Shown in pieces: positions 1-7,461 of a stretch of 64,000 nt of DNA. Source of the DNA: an uncultured Lachnospiraceae bacterium (GTDB lineage Bacteria > Bacillota > Clostridia > Lachnospirales > Lachnospiraceae); NCBI GenBank assembly GCA_910588295.1, contig CAJUQO010000008.1:19773-83772 (forward strand), written 5' to 3'. The position numbers were made by a program, and so were the translations under genes. The notes beneath the pieces were generated by a model, which had not been told where the DNA came from, made no database searches, and saw nothing but the letters and a program-made list of their open reading frames with translations. Position 1 is the first letter of the stretch. The number at the start of each line of letters is the position of its first letter.

Positions 1-206
1 CCCATTCTGCAAATATTCCTGATCAGGATGCAGGATTCCTTTTCAACAATCCGGGCAGTGGCGTCTGCAGAAGCGTCGTCTATGATCAGAATATCCGCAA
101 TCTCTTCCACCCGATGCATCCTGAGCTGTCTGAATACCCTCGGTATATTTTTTTCCTCGTTGTAAGCCGGGATAATAACCAGCAATTCCTTCTGCTTACC
201 CACCAT
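1..206 (-). CDS. Glycosyltransferase family 2, N-terminal part (runs off the window)
   Basis: Only the first 68 or so residues are inside the window. They begin with a hydrophobic strand LLVIIPAYNEEKNI, followed by DILIIDDASADAT. This is the GT-A fold start of family 2 glycosyltransferases: the nucleotide-sugar binding PAYNEE segment and the strand ending in the IIDDAS aspartates. The ATG lies one base after the TGA stop of the upstream glycosyltransferase (TGA-A-ATG), so translation is probably coupled and the gene belongs to the Pel-like operon. It probably transfers a sugar on the cytoplasmic side of the membrane during polysaccharide or glycolipid assembly. Acceptor, donor and any C-terminal membrane segments cannot be judged from this fragment. 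Confidence 0.85.
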   Translation of the reverse strand, partial: MVGKQKELLVIIPAYNEEKNIPRVFRQLRMHRVEEIADILIIDDASADATARIVEKESCILIRNICRM

Positions 207-207
207 T

Positions 208-1410
208 TCAGCCTCCCAGCAATTCCTGTAAAATCTGCCCCTGTCCCCGGAGTATTTTTTTCGCTTCCGCCATACGGCCGAATCTTTTGCGTTTCTCTTC
301 ATCCATCAGAAGTCCTGCAATACTGTCAGCCACCGCCTCCGGTGTGAGCTGGCACAGGATCCCGTCCTCCCCGTCAGTAATTTGTTCCCGGTTACCGTTG
401 CAGTCGGAAGCGATGACTGCGCACCCCAGCGTCCGGGCCTCCTGCACCGCAATACTCTTCCCCTCATAGCGGGTTGCATGCACATAGATATCCGCCTGCA
501 CGTAATATGGATATGGATTCTCCACAGCGCCCAGAAGCAGGAAATCCTTTTCCAGCCCGTATGCAGCGATCTTTTTTTTTAATTTTTTTCTCTCCTCCCC
601 TTCTCCCAATACATACCACCTCACCCGCCATCCCGACCGCTTCAAGATACCCATGGCCTCTATCGCGATATCATAGGCTTTTTGCCAGGTCAGCCTGCCC
701 ACGGTCAACAGGCGCATCCCGTCAAAATCATCCGAAAATCCCCCGGGTTCCTCTGCCCGGAGACGGATCCTATCCTGGTCGATATAATTGGGGAAGACAT
801 GAATCATTTTAGCATACTCAGGATAAAATATCTGAAAATGATTTTTCACTTCCTCAGAAACCGCAAGAATCCGGCCATACTGTTTCCAGCATGCCCGATC
901 CATTGCCCTCGTATATCCCGCATTCTCATAATCAATATGAAGAAAAGCGGCTTTCTTTTCTGCGTTCACATGGTCTGCCACATAATAGGCCGAACCGCCT
1001 TCCATCCATGCAACTGCCAGATCGAATTTTGTATCAAAACGATCGGCCCCGTCTGAAAGCACATGCCAGAATAGTTTACTGATCTGAAATCTTTTTCTCT
1101 TTATCATCTCTGTCAGATTTTGAATGATATAGCACAATTTTCGGCCCCATCCTCCGTGAGACCAGAACGCCAGGAAAACCGTCCGCGCCATCCTCCTTCT
1201 GCCCCGCCCCGTCAGAACTGACAGGCTGCTGAGAGTTCGGTTCAGCACTCTGACATTAGACGGCAGTCTGCCGCTCATTTCTCCCTGTCCCATAAGTACA
1301 TAAAGAAAAATTTCATACTCCGGTTCATTTATTTTTTTCAGAAATTCCAGAAAAGCCGTCTCCGCGCCCCCCTGTCCCATCGAATTGATTACAAAGAGAA
1401 TTTTCTTCAT
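208..1410 (-). CDS. Glycosyltransferase family 4
   Basis: A 400-residue GT-B glycosyltransferase. The start MKKILFVINSMGQGGAE is the standard first strand and glycine-rich loop of GT4 enzymes. The middle carries the acceptor-to-donor domain linker with VFPNYID, and the C-terminal donor domain has TVGRLTWQKAYD, YVLGEGEE and the YEGKSIAVQEARTLGC stretch, which contains the nucleotide-sugar binding glutamates. Its start lies inside the 3' end of the DUF2304 gene (86-nt overlap in another frame), an unusually long overlap. It is the seventh gene of the exopolysaccharide operon and probably adds a side sugar or modifies a lipid carrier. No signal peptide or membrane segment is visible, so it is probably cytoplasmic or membrane-associated. 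Its exact sugar is unknown. Confidence 0.88.
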   Translation of the reverse strand: MKKILFVINSMGQGGAETAFLEFLKKINEPEYEIFLYVLMGQGEMSGRLPSNVRVLNRTLSSLSVLTGRGRRRMARTVFLAFWSHGGWGRKLCYIIQNLTEMIKRKRFQISKLFWHVLSDGADRFDTKFDLAVAWMEGGSAYYVADHVNAEKKAAFLHIDYENAGYTRAMDRACWKQYGRILAVSEEVKNHFQIFYPEYAKMIHVFPNYIDQDRIRLRAEEPGGFSDDFDGMRLLTVGRLTWQKAYDIAIEAMGILKRSGWRVRWYVLGEGEERKKLKKKIAAYGLEKDFLLLGAVENPYPYYVQADIYVHATRYEGKSIAVQEARTLGCAVIASDCNGNREQITDGEDGILCQLTPEAVADSIAGLLMDEEKRKRFGRMAEAKKILRGQGQILQELLGG

Positions 1411-1750
1411 TCATGTTATCCAACCCTGTCAATATTTCACTTTCTTCATGCAGAGACAAAGAAGAACTGATCGCCAGCTCCTGTTCATTTACCGACAGGC
1501 GCGACAGATCAAGGCTGGCCATCACTCCTCCTGCCAGTGCAAAAGCTCCAAAAATGTAAAAAACCATTCTTCTTCCGGCATCTAAGGTTTCCATCCAGCT
1601 GGACAACGGAGGTATAGCCCCTGCCGCAACCAGCAAAATTCCAGCTATTCCCCAGAAAGTCGTATGGTTGATCGTCATTCTCCTCACTGCGCGAAGCCAG
1701 ATGACGGAGAGGATTAACAACATTCCCACAGCCTGCACGATATATCTCAT
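1325..1750 (-). CDS. DUF2304-type small membrane protein
   Basis: A 141-residue protein with three hydrophobic segments (about residues 4-20, 31-48 and 62-80). These are followed by an amphipathic helix rich in leucine and serine (LSVNEQELAISSSLSL) and a polar tail. This layout fits the DUF2304 family, small membrane proteins that often sit beside glycosyltransferases in polysaccharide clusters; the family role is not established. The start overlaps the pelG stop as ATGA. The last 28 or so codons overlap the start of the downstream glycosyltransferase. A one-base shift near the end would create a TAA at GGATAA just before that start, so the polar tail may be an extension caused by a frameshift, or a genuine overlap. 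Confidence 0.7.
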   Translation of the reverse strand: MRYIVQAVGMLLILSVIWLRAVRRMTINHTTFWGIAGILLVAAGAIPPLSSWMETLDAGRRMVFYIFGAFALAGGVMASLDLSRLSVNEQELAISSSLSLHEESEILTGLDNMNEENSLCNQFDGTGGRGDGFSGISEKNK

Positions 1751-3219
1751 ATTTGCGCATGTTCCCCTTCCCGACCCTTCTCCGCTTTTTTATAAACCAG
1801 ACCGGAGGGTTTCGGGGCATTTTCCCGTTTTATGATATAGCCCTGGCAGAAAACATGCACATCCATATTCTTTTCCAGCCAACGCAACCTCAGATATGCT
1901 ATAGTCCATCCCGTAAAAGCCCCCAGCACAAGCCCCATTCCATGCCAGATTTCCGGTAAACGTGTGACCGCTATGCTACCTAGTAAAGTAACGAGAAAAA
2001 AGCCCGCCGCAGTATAGATTGTTCCCGGCGCATCATTAAAATAATATAGAAATATTAACGCCGCATACATGATAAATAAAATAAAGTATCCCGTAGCCAG
2101 ACATGGATAAATCCGTATGATCTCTCCCCCATAACCATATTGCGGGGCGAATACTACACAGAGCAAATAAAGTACTACAGATATAATAAACTGTATGCGA
2201 GCCAAAGTCATCAATTCACTCTCAAGCTGCCGGAACATCTGTCCCTTTGCATTTTCAATATCCAGCCTTTTACCGCCGATGACCGACTCGGAATACCGTC
2301 TGTATTTTCCACGGAAATGCATTTCCATATGTGCAACAAAAATGACCGTAGCAGATATATTCGTAAACATAGCAATAAAAGTGGCCATATCATAGGAACG
2401 ATTAAACAGAAAGCTTTCTGCTACTTTCCCGTTTCCGTCACTCTGCCAAAACACAAAATTATGGACATATATCCCAAGCATATAGAAGAAATTTGTAAAC
2501 ACTAAGGACCACCATTTTCCAAAAAATTTTAGCACCGGTTTATATCTGCGACTGTTTCCTCTAAAGTAACTTTTCACAGCAGCAAATTCCAGTATGGCAA
2601 TGAGCAAAAATCCGGTCATCAGAGAAAACAACATACCTGTCATAAGCTCCCACTGGTACCAGCGACACAGAATCCAGGCCAGCACGATGGCTTCTACCAT
2701 ACCAAGTAAAAAAAAGATAGCAATTTTCTCAAAATCCTTGCAGCTCAAGAGAAACGCCACAGAATGGAATACCAGAATCATGGAAACGTAAGCACAAAAA
2801 CCCATAAAGACGTAAAAGACGTCTACGCCGCCCACAAAATGCTCCCACAAACAAAAAGGGATTCCCATAAGACAGCCAAATATCATTGTCATTAACGCTC
2901 CCAGATAATAGCATGGAAGAATATCCTGATATCTGTCCTCATAAATAGCGTCCTGTACATATCTGGACAGCACCGCGTTAAACGGCGAGACCGCCAGAAG
3001 CGAAAAAATCAGAACATACGTTATTGTACAGGAAAATAATTCTCGGTTCAGATAAGGCGCTTCCCCGATCTGCAGTATGAAACCCATCAACAGAATACCA
3101 AAAACCACTATAAGAATCGGGGCAATCGAAATAAGGACACTATAGCCAATCCCGACTATATCTGTGGCAATGGATTTCTTCTCAAAACAACGGTTTAATC
3201 TAACACCTACGCCTGCCAT
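1747..3219 (-). CDS. pelG: PelG-like Wzx-type membrane transporter
   Basis: A 490-residue polytopic protein with about 12 predicted hydrophobic helices from residue 20 onward, typical of PelG and of MOP-superfamily (Wzx-like) flippases. In the Pel system PelG is the inner-membrane partner through which PelF-made polymer is thought to be exported. The gene follows pelF by three bases and overlaps the next gene by ATGA, so it is co-expressed with the glycosyltransferase. Length and position (directly after pelF) match the Gram-positive order pelD-E-A-F-G. Assignment rests on the context and membrane topology; no catalytic motif is expected in this family. Confidence 0.86.
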   Translation of the reverse strand: MAGVGVRLNRCFEKKSIATDIVGIGYSVLISIAPILIVVFGILLMGFILQIGEAPYLNRELFSCTITYVLIFSLLAVSPFNAVLSRYVQDAIYEDRYQDILPCYYLGALMTMIFGCLMGIPFCLWEHFVGGVDVFYVFMGFCAYVSMILVFHSVAFLLSCKDFEKIAIFFLLGMVEAIVLAWILCRWYQWELMTGMLFSLMTGFLLIAILEFAAVKSYFRGNSRRYKPVLKFFGKWWSLVFTNFFYMLGIYVHNFVFWQSDGNGKVAESFLFNRSYDMATFIAMFTNISATVIFVAHMEMHFRGKYRRYSESVIGGKRLDIENAKGQMFRQLESELMTLARIQFIISVVLYLLCVVFAPQYGYGGEIIRIYPCLATGYFILFIMYAALIFLYYFNDAPGTIYTAAGFFLVTLLGSIAVTRLPEIWHGMGLVLGAFTGWTIAYLRLRWLEKNMDVHVFCQGYIIKRENAPKPSGLVYKKAEKGREGEHAQI

Positions 3220-3222
3220 AAT

Positions 3223-4668
3223 TCATTTCCTTTCCTTTTCTGCCAGCGGTATCTGCAGCTCATCAGCAAATTTCTGATAGATACTTTTATACGCTTCCTG
3301 CATATGTACAAACTGATATCGCTCTACCACTCTGCGGTATCCGTTCTCCCCCATCCGGCGGCGCAGAGACTCGTCCCATGCCAGCCGGAGCATGGCGTTT
3401 GCAATTTCTTCCACATGCATAATACGGGTAACGATACCTGCCGCGCCAAAATCATCATCCTCTCCCAGAATCAGACCGCGGCAATTACCTACGTCTGTGG
3501 AAATTACGGGCTTATGTGACGCAAAGCTTTCCAGAATAGTCAGAGGCTGCCCCTCGCTGATGCTGGTCAGGATCGTCATATCCATCCGGCCATAGTACTC
3601 ATGGACATCAATCCGGCCGGTAAATTCCACATCGGGAATTCCCATAATCCGTACCTGCTCAAAACAATTTCTTGCGTACTCCTCTTCTTCAGCCCAGTCC
3701 CCCATGATCCAGAGCTTGAGCCTTGGCTCTCTCTCCTTGGCAAATCCAAAAGCCTGGATCAATGTCATAATATCTTTAATCGGGGCCACACGGAGTACAG
3801 AACCGATATTGATTATGTCCCTGTCCTCTTTTCTTTTTCCCGGTATATTCTGAAACTGCTCCACCCGGATTCCGTTTGGCACGATTCTATGCTTCTCTGC
3901 CGGGCATCCCAGTTCTAGCTGCAGTTCCCTTGCGTGTTTATATAATCCAACAACCAGATCCGCCCTGTCATAGGCAAGCGCCGACATCTTCTTGAACTGA
4001 TCAATCCAGATGTTTTTATAAATTCCCTGTACCCATTTTGCCTTGATGAGTTCTTCTTCCCGTTCGCGCGTATACACGCCATGCTCCGATATCAGCAGAC
4101 GCCCGCCATGAATATGTTTTGCCAGGCTGCCCAGTACGCCTGCGTAACCGGTGGATGTGCAGTGATAAACATCCGCTCTCGGGATCTCCATCTTCAGAAC
4201 CATAAACAGAGGCAGATAGATCGAACGCATCATCCACAAGAAATCGACGAATATAATCTGACTGTACTGCGAACAGTAATATTCCGTAACCGCGTTCAAA
4301 AAATCTTCTCCCATCAGCACATCATTGAGGGAACGGCCCGCCTTTTGGAAATAATCAAAGAGCAACTCCCATTGAACCTGCTGGCCCAACATTAAATGGA
4401 CCAGCGCCTGGTAGGTTTTCCTGTTCATTCGCATTCTTTTTCTGTTTTTTCCTGCGCTCCAGTCAGAATCGTTCAAATACAGTTCATGTATCTCCGACAC
4501 ATTTTCCGGCAGTTCATATACATATTTCCCCCGCAGTGAACGATCGGCCACGATGGCAAGAATCACAAATTCCTGCTCCGGATAAGAGTATATCAGGCTA
4601 TGTATCCACTGAGACACGCCGCCGACTACATAGGGATAACACCCCTCCGCTACTATACAAACTCTCAT
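3223..4668 (-). CDS. pelF: PelF-like glycosyltransferase (GT4 family), Pel polymerase
   Basis: A 481-residue GT-B protein beginning MRVCIVAEGCYPYVVGGVSQ, a characteristic PelF start with the GGVSQW loop. Inserted helical residues (about 60-130) set PelF apart from ordinary GT4 enzymes. The C-terminal donor domain shows GSVLRVAPIKD, LWIMGDW and SEGQPLTILESFASHKPVI, with the ExxxxxxxE-type donor binding segment. PelF is the cytoplasmic glycosyltransferase of the Pel pathway, reported to use UDP-N-acetylated hexosamine. It sits between the PelA-like gene and pelG with short spacers. The combination of PelF signature and flanking PelD/E/G makes the call firm, although the polymer made here is not known. 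Confidence 0.9.
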   Translation of the reverse strand: MRVCIVAEGCYPYVVGGVSQWIHSLIYSYPEQEFVILAIVADRSLRGKYVYELPENVSEIHELYLNDSDWSAGKNRKRMRMNRKTYQALVHLMLGQQVQWELLFDYFQKAGRSLNDVLMGEDFLNAVTEYYCSQYSQIIFVDFLWMMRSIYLPLFMVLKMEIPRADVYHCTSTGYAGVLGSLAKHIHGGRLLISEHGVYTREREEELIKAKWVQGIYKNIWIDQFKKMSALAYDRADLVVGLYKHARELQLELGCPAEKHRIVPNGIRVEQFQNIPGKRKEDRDIINIGSVLRVAPIKDIMTLIQAFGFAKEREPRLKLWIMGDWAEEEEYARNCFEQVRIMGIPDVEFTGRIDVHEYYGRMDMTILTSISEGQPLTILESFASHKPVISTDVGNCRGLILGEDDDFGAAGIVTRIMHVEEIANAMLRLAWDESLRRRMGENGYRRVVERYQFVHMQEAYKSIYQKFADELQIPLAEKERK

Positions 4669-4691
4669 CTTATTTTTTTCTTTCCTCCCGT

Positions 4692-6497
4692 TTACAACCT
4701 GATTTCCACATGTGCACGATCTGCCTCGATCAGATACACGCCCTTCTCAAGCAGCTGCCAGTCGCCGCCCTCTATATGACGGATTCTTTCCCCGTCTGTC
4801 CTCAGAATAAACCAGGCCGGCGTTTCTGTTCCGGTAAAATCCAGATAGATCATATTCCCTTCCCGCTTTTCCTCATAATCAAGCGCGAGAAAATTGCGGA
4901 TTCTCTGATCGCTCTCTGAAAGCGTTGTTCCGGAAAAAGTGCTGAAATTTTTATAGGAATTCCTTACATTCCAGCTGAAATCAGAGATCATCCTGTCTAT
5001 ATCATCCTGATCATTATCCGGATAAACGGCGCATCCTATATCCATCCCCACATTGGCGTATCCTAAAGCCGTCTCCACGCATCTCATCCGAAAATCTCCG
5101 CGATACGTATACGCCGCTCCGTCAGAAAGGATACTCTGGCTGGTAATATGCTCCGACTGATAGCCGACCACCTCGCTGCCGCCGTCGTAATCCCTGGCAA
5201 CGGTCCTCACGTATTGCAACATATCCTCCTGCAATACGGAATCCAGCTCCATTTCGGTCAATTTCCCCGCGTAGAAGGAGGAAAATTTATAATCCGGAAG
5301 TAATTCTTTTACAAAACGTTCATCCTCATCCAATTTCTGTCCGATAGCCGTATAGGATATACTTTCTCCTGAAAGTCCCGCCTCTGCGCTCTGTTCCTTC
5401 AAACGCTTCATGTAAAATTCCAGTTCTTCCTGGACGGGAAGGACATCATCTTCATAATCATACTGAGGCGCAAGCATACAGGAAAGGCCCAACGTGTTTT
5501 TCCTGTAAACAGACACAATAGACGGCCATACAATATTCCGGAACATCTCCGTCGTGGACTGCCCATAACGTTCCTCTATCTCGGCTTCATTTTCCGGCGC
5601 CAATCCCGGACAGTTCATGATTACCATATTCTGCGCATTTACCACCGGATATACGTCATAATCCTTTGTTTCCGCCGCCATTGCCGACAATAATCCCAGT
5701 CCGGCGGCATCATTCATATATTCGCCGTTCACAACAAATACCTGCGCGTCGCCGGACGGCGCCCGCCAGATCACCGGCGGATACTCCCTGGCATCCATCT
5801 CTTCCTCCGGGATCCCGCACATATAAGCTTCCGTTTCTTCGGAAAGTGTATACCAGGGAAGGGTCAGCTCCATGTCCTGCCGCTTCTCCTTTTCCTCTTC
5901 ATCCTCCGTCCGGTATACCCTCTCTCCGCCCAGCAGAAATCCCTCATACAGATGGATTCCCTCCACCGTCGTCTCATCCGCCCTGAGCTCTTCAATCCCC
6001 AGCAGCGCTCTGAGCTTTTGATTCTCCTTTATGACCGACGGTTCCGGCAGATTACAGAAAACAAGGCTGGTTCCCTGTTTCGTATATTCTTCCAGCCGTC
6101 CGCATACGGAATCCTCTTCCCATGCAACATGTTCTGTGTCAATCACAAGCATTTGGGGCCGGACTTCGTTCGCGGCCGTCCCGTATTCCTCCACCGTATG
6201 ATATATGGCAAAATCCTTTTTCGTATAATTGACCCAGTCTTGCACAACGTTCCCCAGGATTCCATCGGCGCTTCCAATATATACGATCCTCCCACGGGAA
6301 TATCCGGAAGAATTTTCCGTCCCCTGCCGTCCTGCCTGATAGGCGCTCTCCTGACCGGCTAAGCTTTCTCTGTCCTGGGCATAAGCGTTCTCCTCATAGC
6401 CATCCCATCCTTCCAGCACGACATTCGTAAACTGAAACATGAAAAAAACGACAATCATTATGACTGTAATTGTAAAATAATTTCTGCGCGATATCAT
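4692..6497 (-). CDS. PelA-like / DUF2194-type extracellular protein with N-terminal membrane anchor
   Basis: A 601-residue protein with a short basic start and one hydrophobic segment (residues 8-28) acting as an uncleaved anchor or signal peptide; the rest is presumably outside the cell. It occupies the place of the PelA deacetylase gene in Gram-positive pel operons and has the size of DUF2194 proteins found next to PelF/PelG in Clostridia. Residues 70-330 look like a Rossmann-like or GATase-like alpha/beta region (VYIGS, QMLVIDTEH). The C-terminal half contains CMLAPQYDYEDD (DYEDD at 347-351), which could be a diverged deacetylase metal motif. The usual HxxxH metal motif of carbohydrate esterase 4 enzymes was not found. 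It may be an inactive or highly divergent polymer-modifying partner. Confidence 0.7.
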   Translation of the reverse strand: MISRRNYFTITVIMIVVFFMFQFTNVVLEGWDGYEENAYAQDRESLAGQESAYQAGRQGTENSSGYSRGRIVYIGSADGILGNVVQDWVNYTKKDFAIYHTVEEYGTAANEVRPQMLVIDTEHVAWEEDSVCGRLEEYTKQGTSLVFCNLPEPSVIKENQKLRALLGIEELRADETTVEGIHLYEGFLLGGERVYRTEDEEEKEKRQDMELTLPWYTLSEETEAYMCGIPEEEMDAREYPPVIWRAPSGDAQVFVVNGEYMNDAAGLGLLSAMAAETKDYDVYPVVNAQNMVIMNCPGLAPENEAEIEERYGQSTTEMFRNIVWPSIVSVYRKNTLGLSCMLAPQYDYEDDVLPVQEELEFYMKRLKEQSAEAGLSGESISYTAIGQKLDEDERFVKELLPDYKFSSFYAGKLTEMELDSVLQEDMLQYVRTVARDYDGGSEVVGYQSEHITSQSILSDGAAYTYRGDFRMRCVETALGYANVGMDIGCAVYPDNDQDDIDRMISDFSWNVRNSYKNFSTFSGTTLSESDQRIRNFLALDYEEKREGNMIYLDFTGTETPAWFILRTDGERIRHIEGGDWQLLEKGVYLIEADRAHVEIRL

Positions 6498-6510
6498 TTA
6501 CCTTTTCTCC

Positions 6511-7461
6511 TCAGCTGAAAATACGGATCATCTCCAGAGTTTCGTTATCAATAACTACTTCTGTTTTTTTCAGGTTATCCAGCGTCTGAAAAAATGCTTC
6601 TCTGTTCTTTTGGGTGAAATATAACTTTAACCGGCAGGTGTACGCGCACAAAGCTTCCGGATGCTTCTCGGCAACCCGCAGACACCACTTCTCTGAATCG
6701 CCATACTCTCCCGCCTCCATCAGACGCAGGCACACACCCTCATATCGATCCAATGTGAGCCGGGACGCATCCTTCTGGTAAAGCATGTCCGCCACCTCTG
6801 CCATCATTTTGACATATCCGTTCTGTTCCAGTTTCGTGAAAATCCTTTGTTTCAAAATACTGTCCATGTAGTCGATCAGCTTTTCCGCGCACTCTGTCTG
6901 TTCCGGATTCTCGTGAATTTCCGCGTACATTTTCCGCACGTTCATGCGAAATTCATTCAGCTTATCACTCAGCACCGAAGCCGCATAGTGGGCGGTTTCC
7001 GAATCCCCCGAGTTTAATGCCGTCGCGATGGAAGAAAGAGAACTGTCAACCTCTCCCCTGATAATACTCAGCATGGCCGTACGAAGGCTTTTGTTATCAT
7101 TGACCGCAAGGGCCTCCTCAATCGGAATAATATTCCGCCCCTGTTCCTCATCGGCCTTCACCTGCGTATCCACACGTTCCTTGCTGAAAATAACATCGTC
7201 CAGATTCACGCCGAAGCGAAATACAGTTTGATAAAGAAGCTGTGCCACAAGGAAAAAAACAAATCCAACCACCGGACACAGGAGCATCACAAAAAATCTG
7301 ATCAGATACGCACCCCTTCCGTCATGTAATCCCTCTTTCCCTTTTTTGCTTACCCTTGACTGAACCGGAACCGCAAAAAGTATGCCATACAACAGATAAA
7401 TCACTGCCAATACCAGATTCACAACAAGAATTCCCAGAAAAATGCTCTCATCTCTTGTCAT
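6511..7461 (-). CDS. pelE: PelE-like membrane protein with helical-repeat domain
   Basis: A 316-residue protein with two N-terminal hydrophobic helices (about residues 8-30 and 51-76), then a mostly helical cytoplasmic part. That part contains TPR-like helix pairs near the C-terminus (EAGEYGDSEKWCLRVAEKHPEAL, in two pieces). PelE of the Pel system has the same plan: membrane anchor plus tetratricopeptide-type repeats, working with PelD and PelG in the synthase complex. The ATG overlaps the pelD stop (ATGA) and the PelA-like gene follows after 13 bases. Sequence identity to known PelE cannot be judged by eye, so the name relies on topology, size and position between pelD and the pelA-like gene. 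Confidence 0.75.
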   Translation of the reverse strand: MTRDESIFLGILVVNLVLAVIYLLYGILFAVPVQSRVSKKGKEGLHDGRGAYLIRFFVMLLCPVVGFVFFLVAQLLYQTVFRFGVNLDDVIFSKERVDTQVKADEEQGRNIIPIEEALAVNDNKSLRTAMLSIIRGEVDSSLSSIATALNSGDSETAHYAASVLSDKLNEFRMNVRKMYAEIHENPEQTECAEKLIDYMDSILKQRIFTKLEQNGYVKMMAEVADMLYQKDASRLTLDRYEGVCLRLMEAGEYGDSEKWCLRVAEKHPEALCAYTCRLKLYFTQKNREAFFQTLDNLKKTEVVIDNETLEMIRIFS

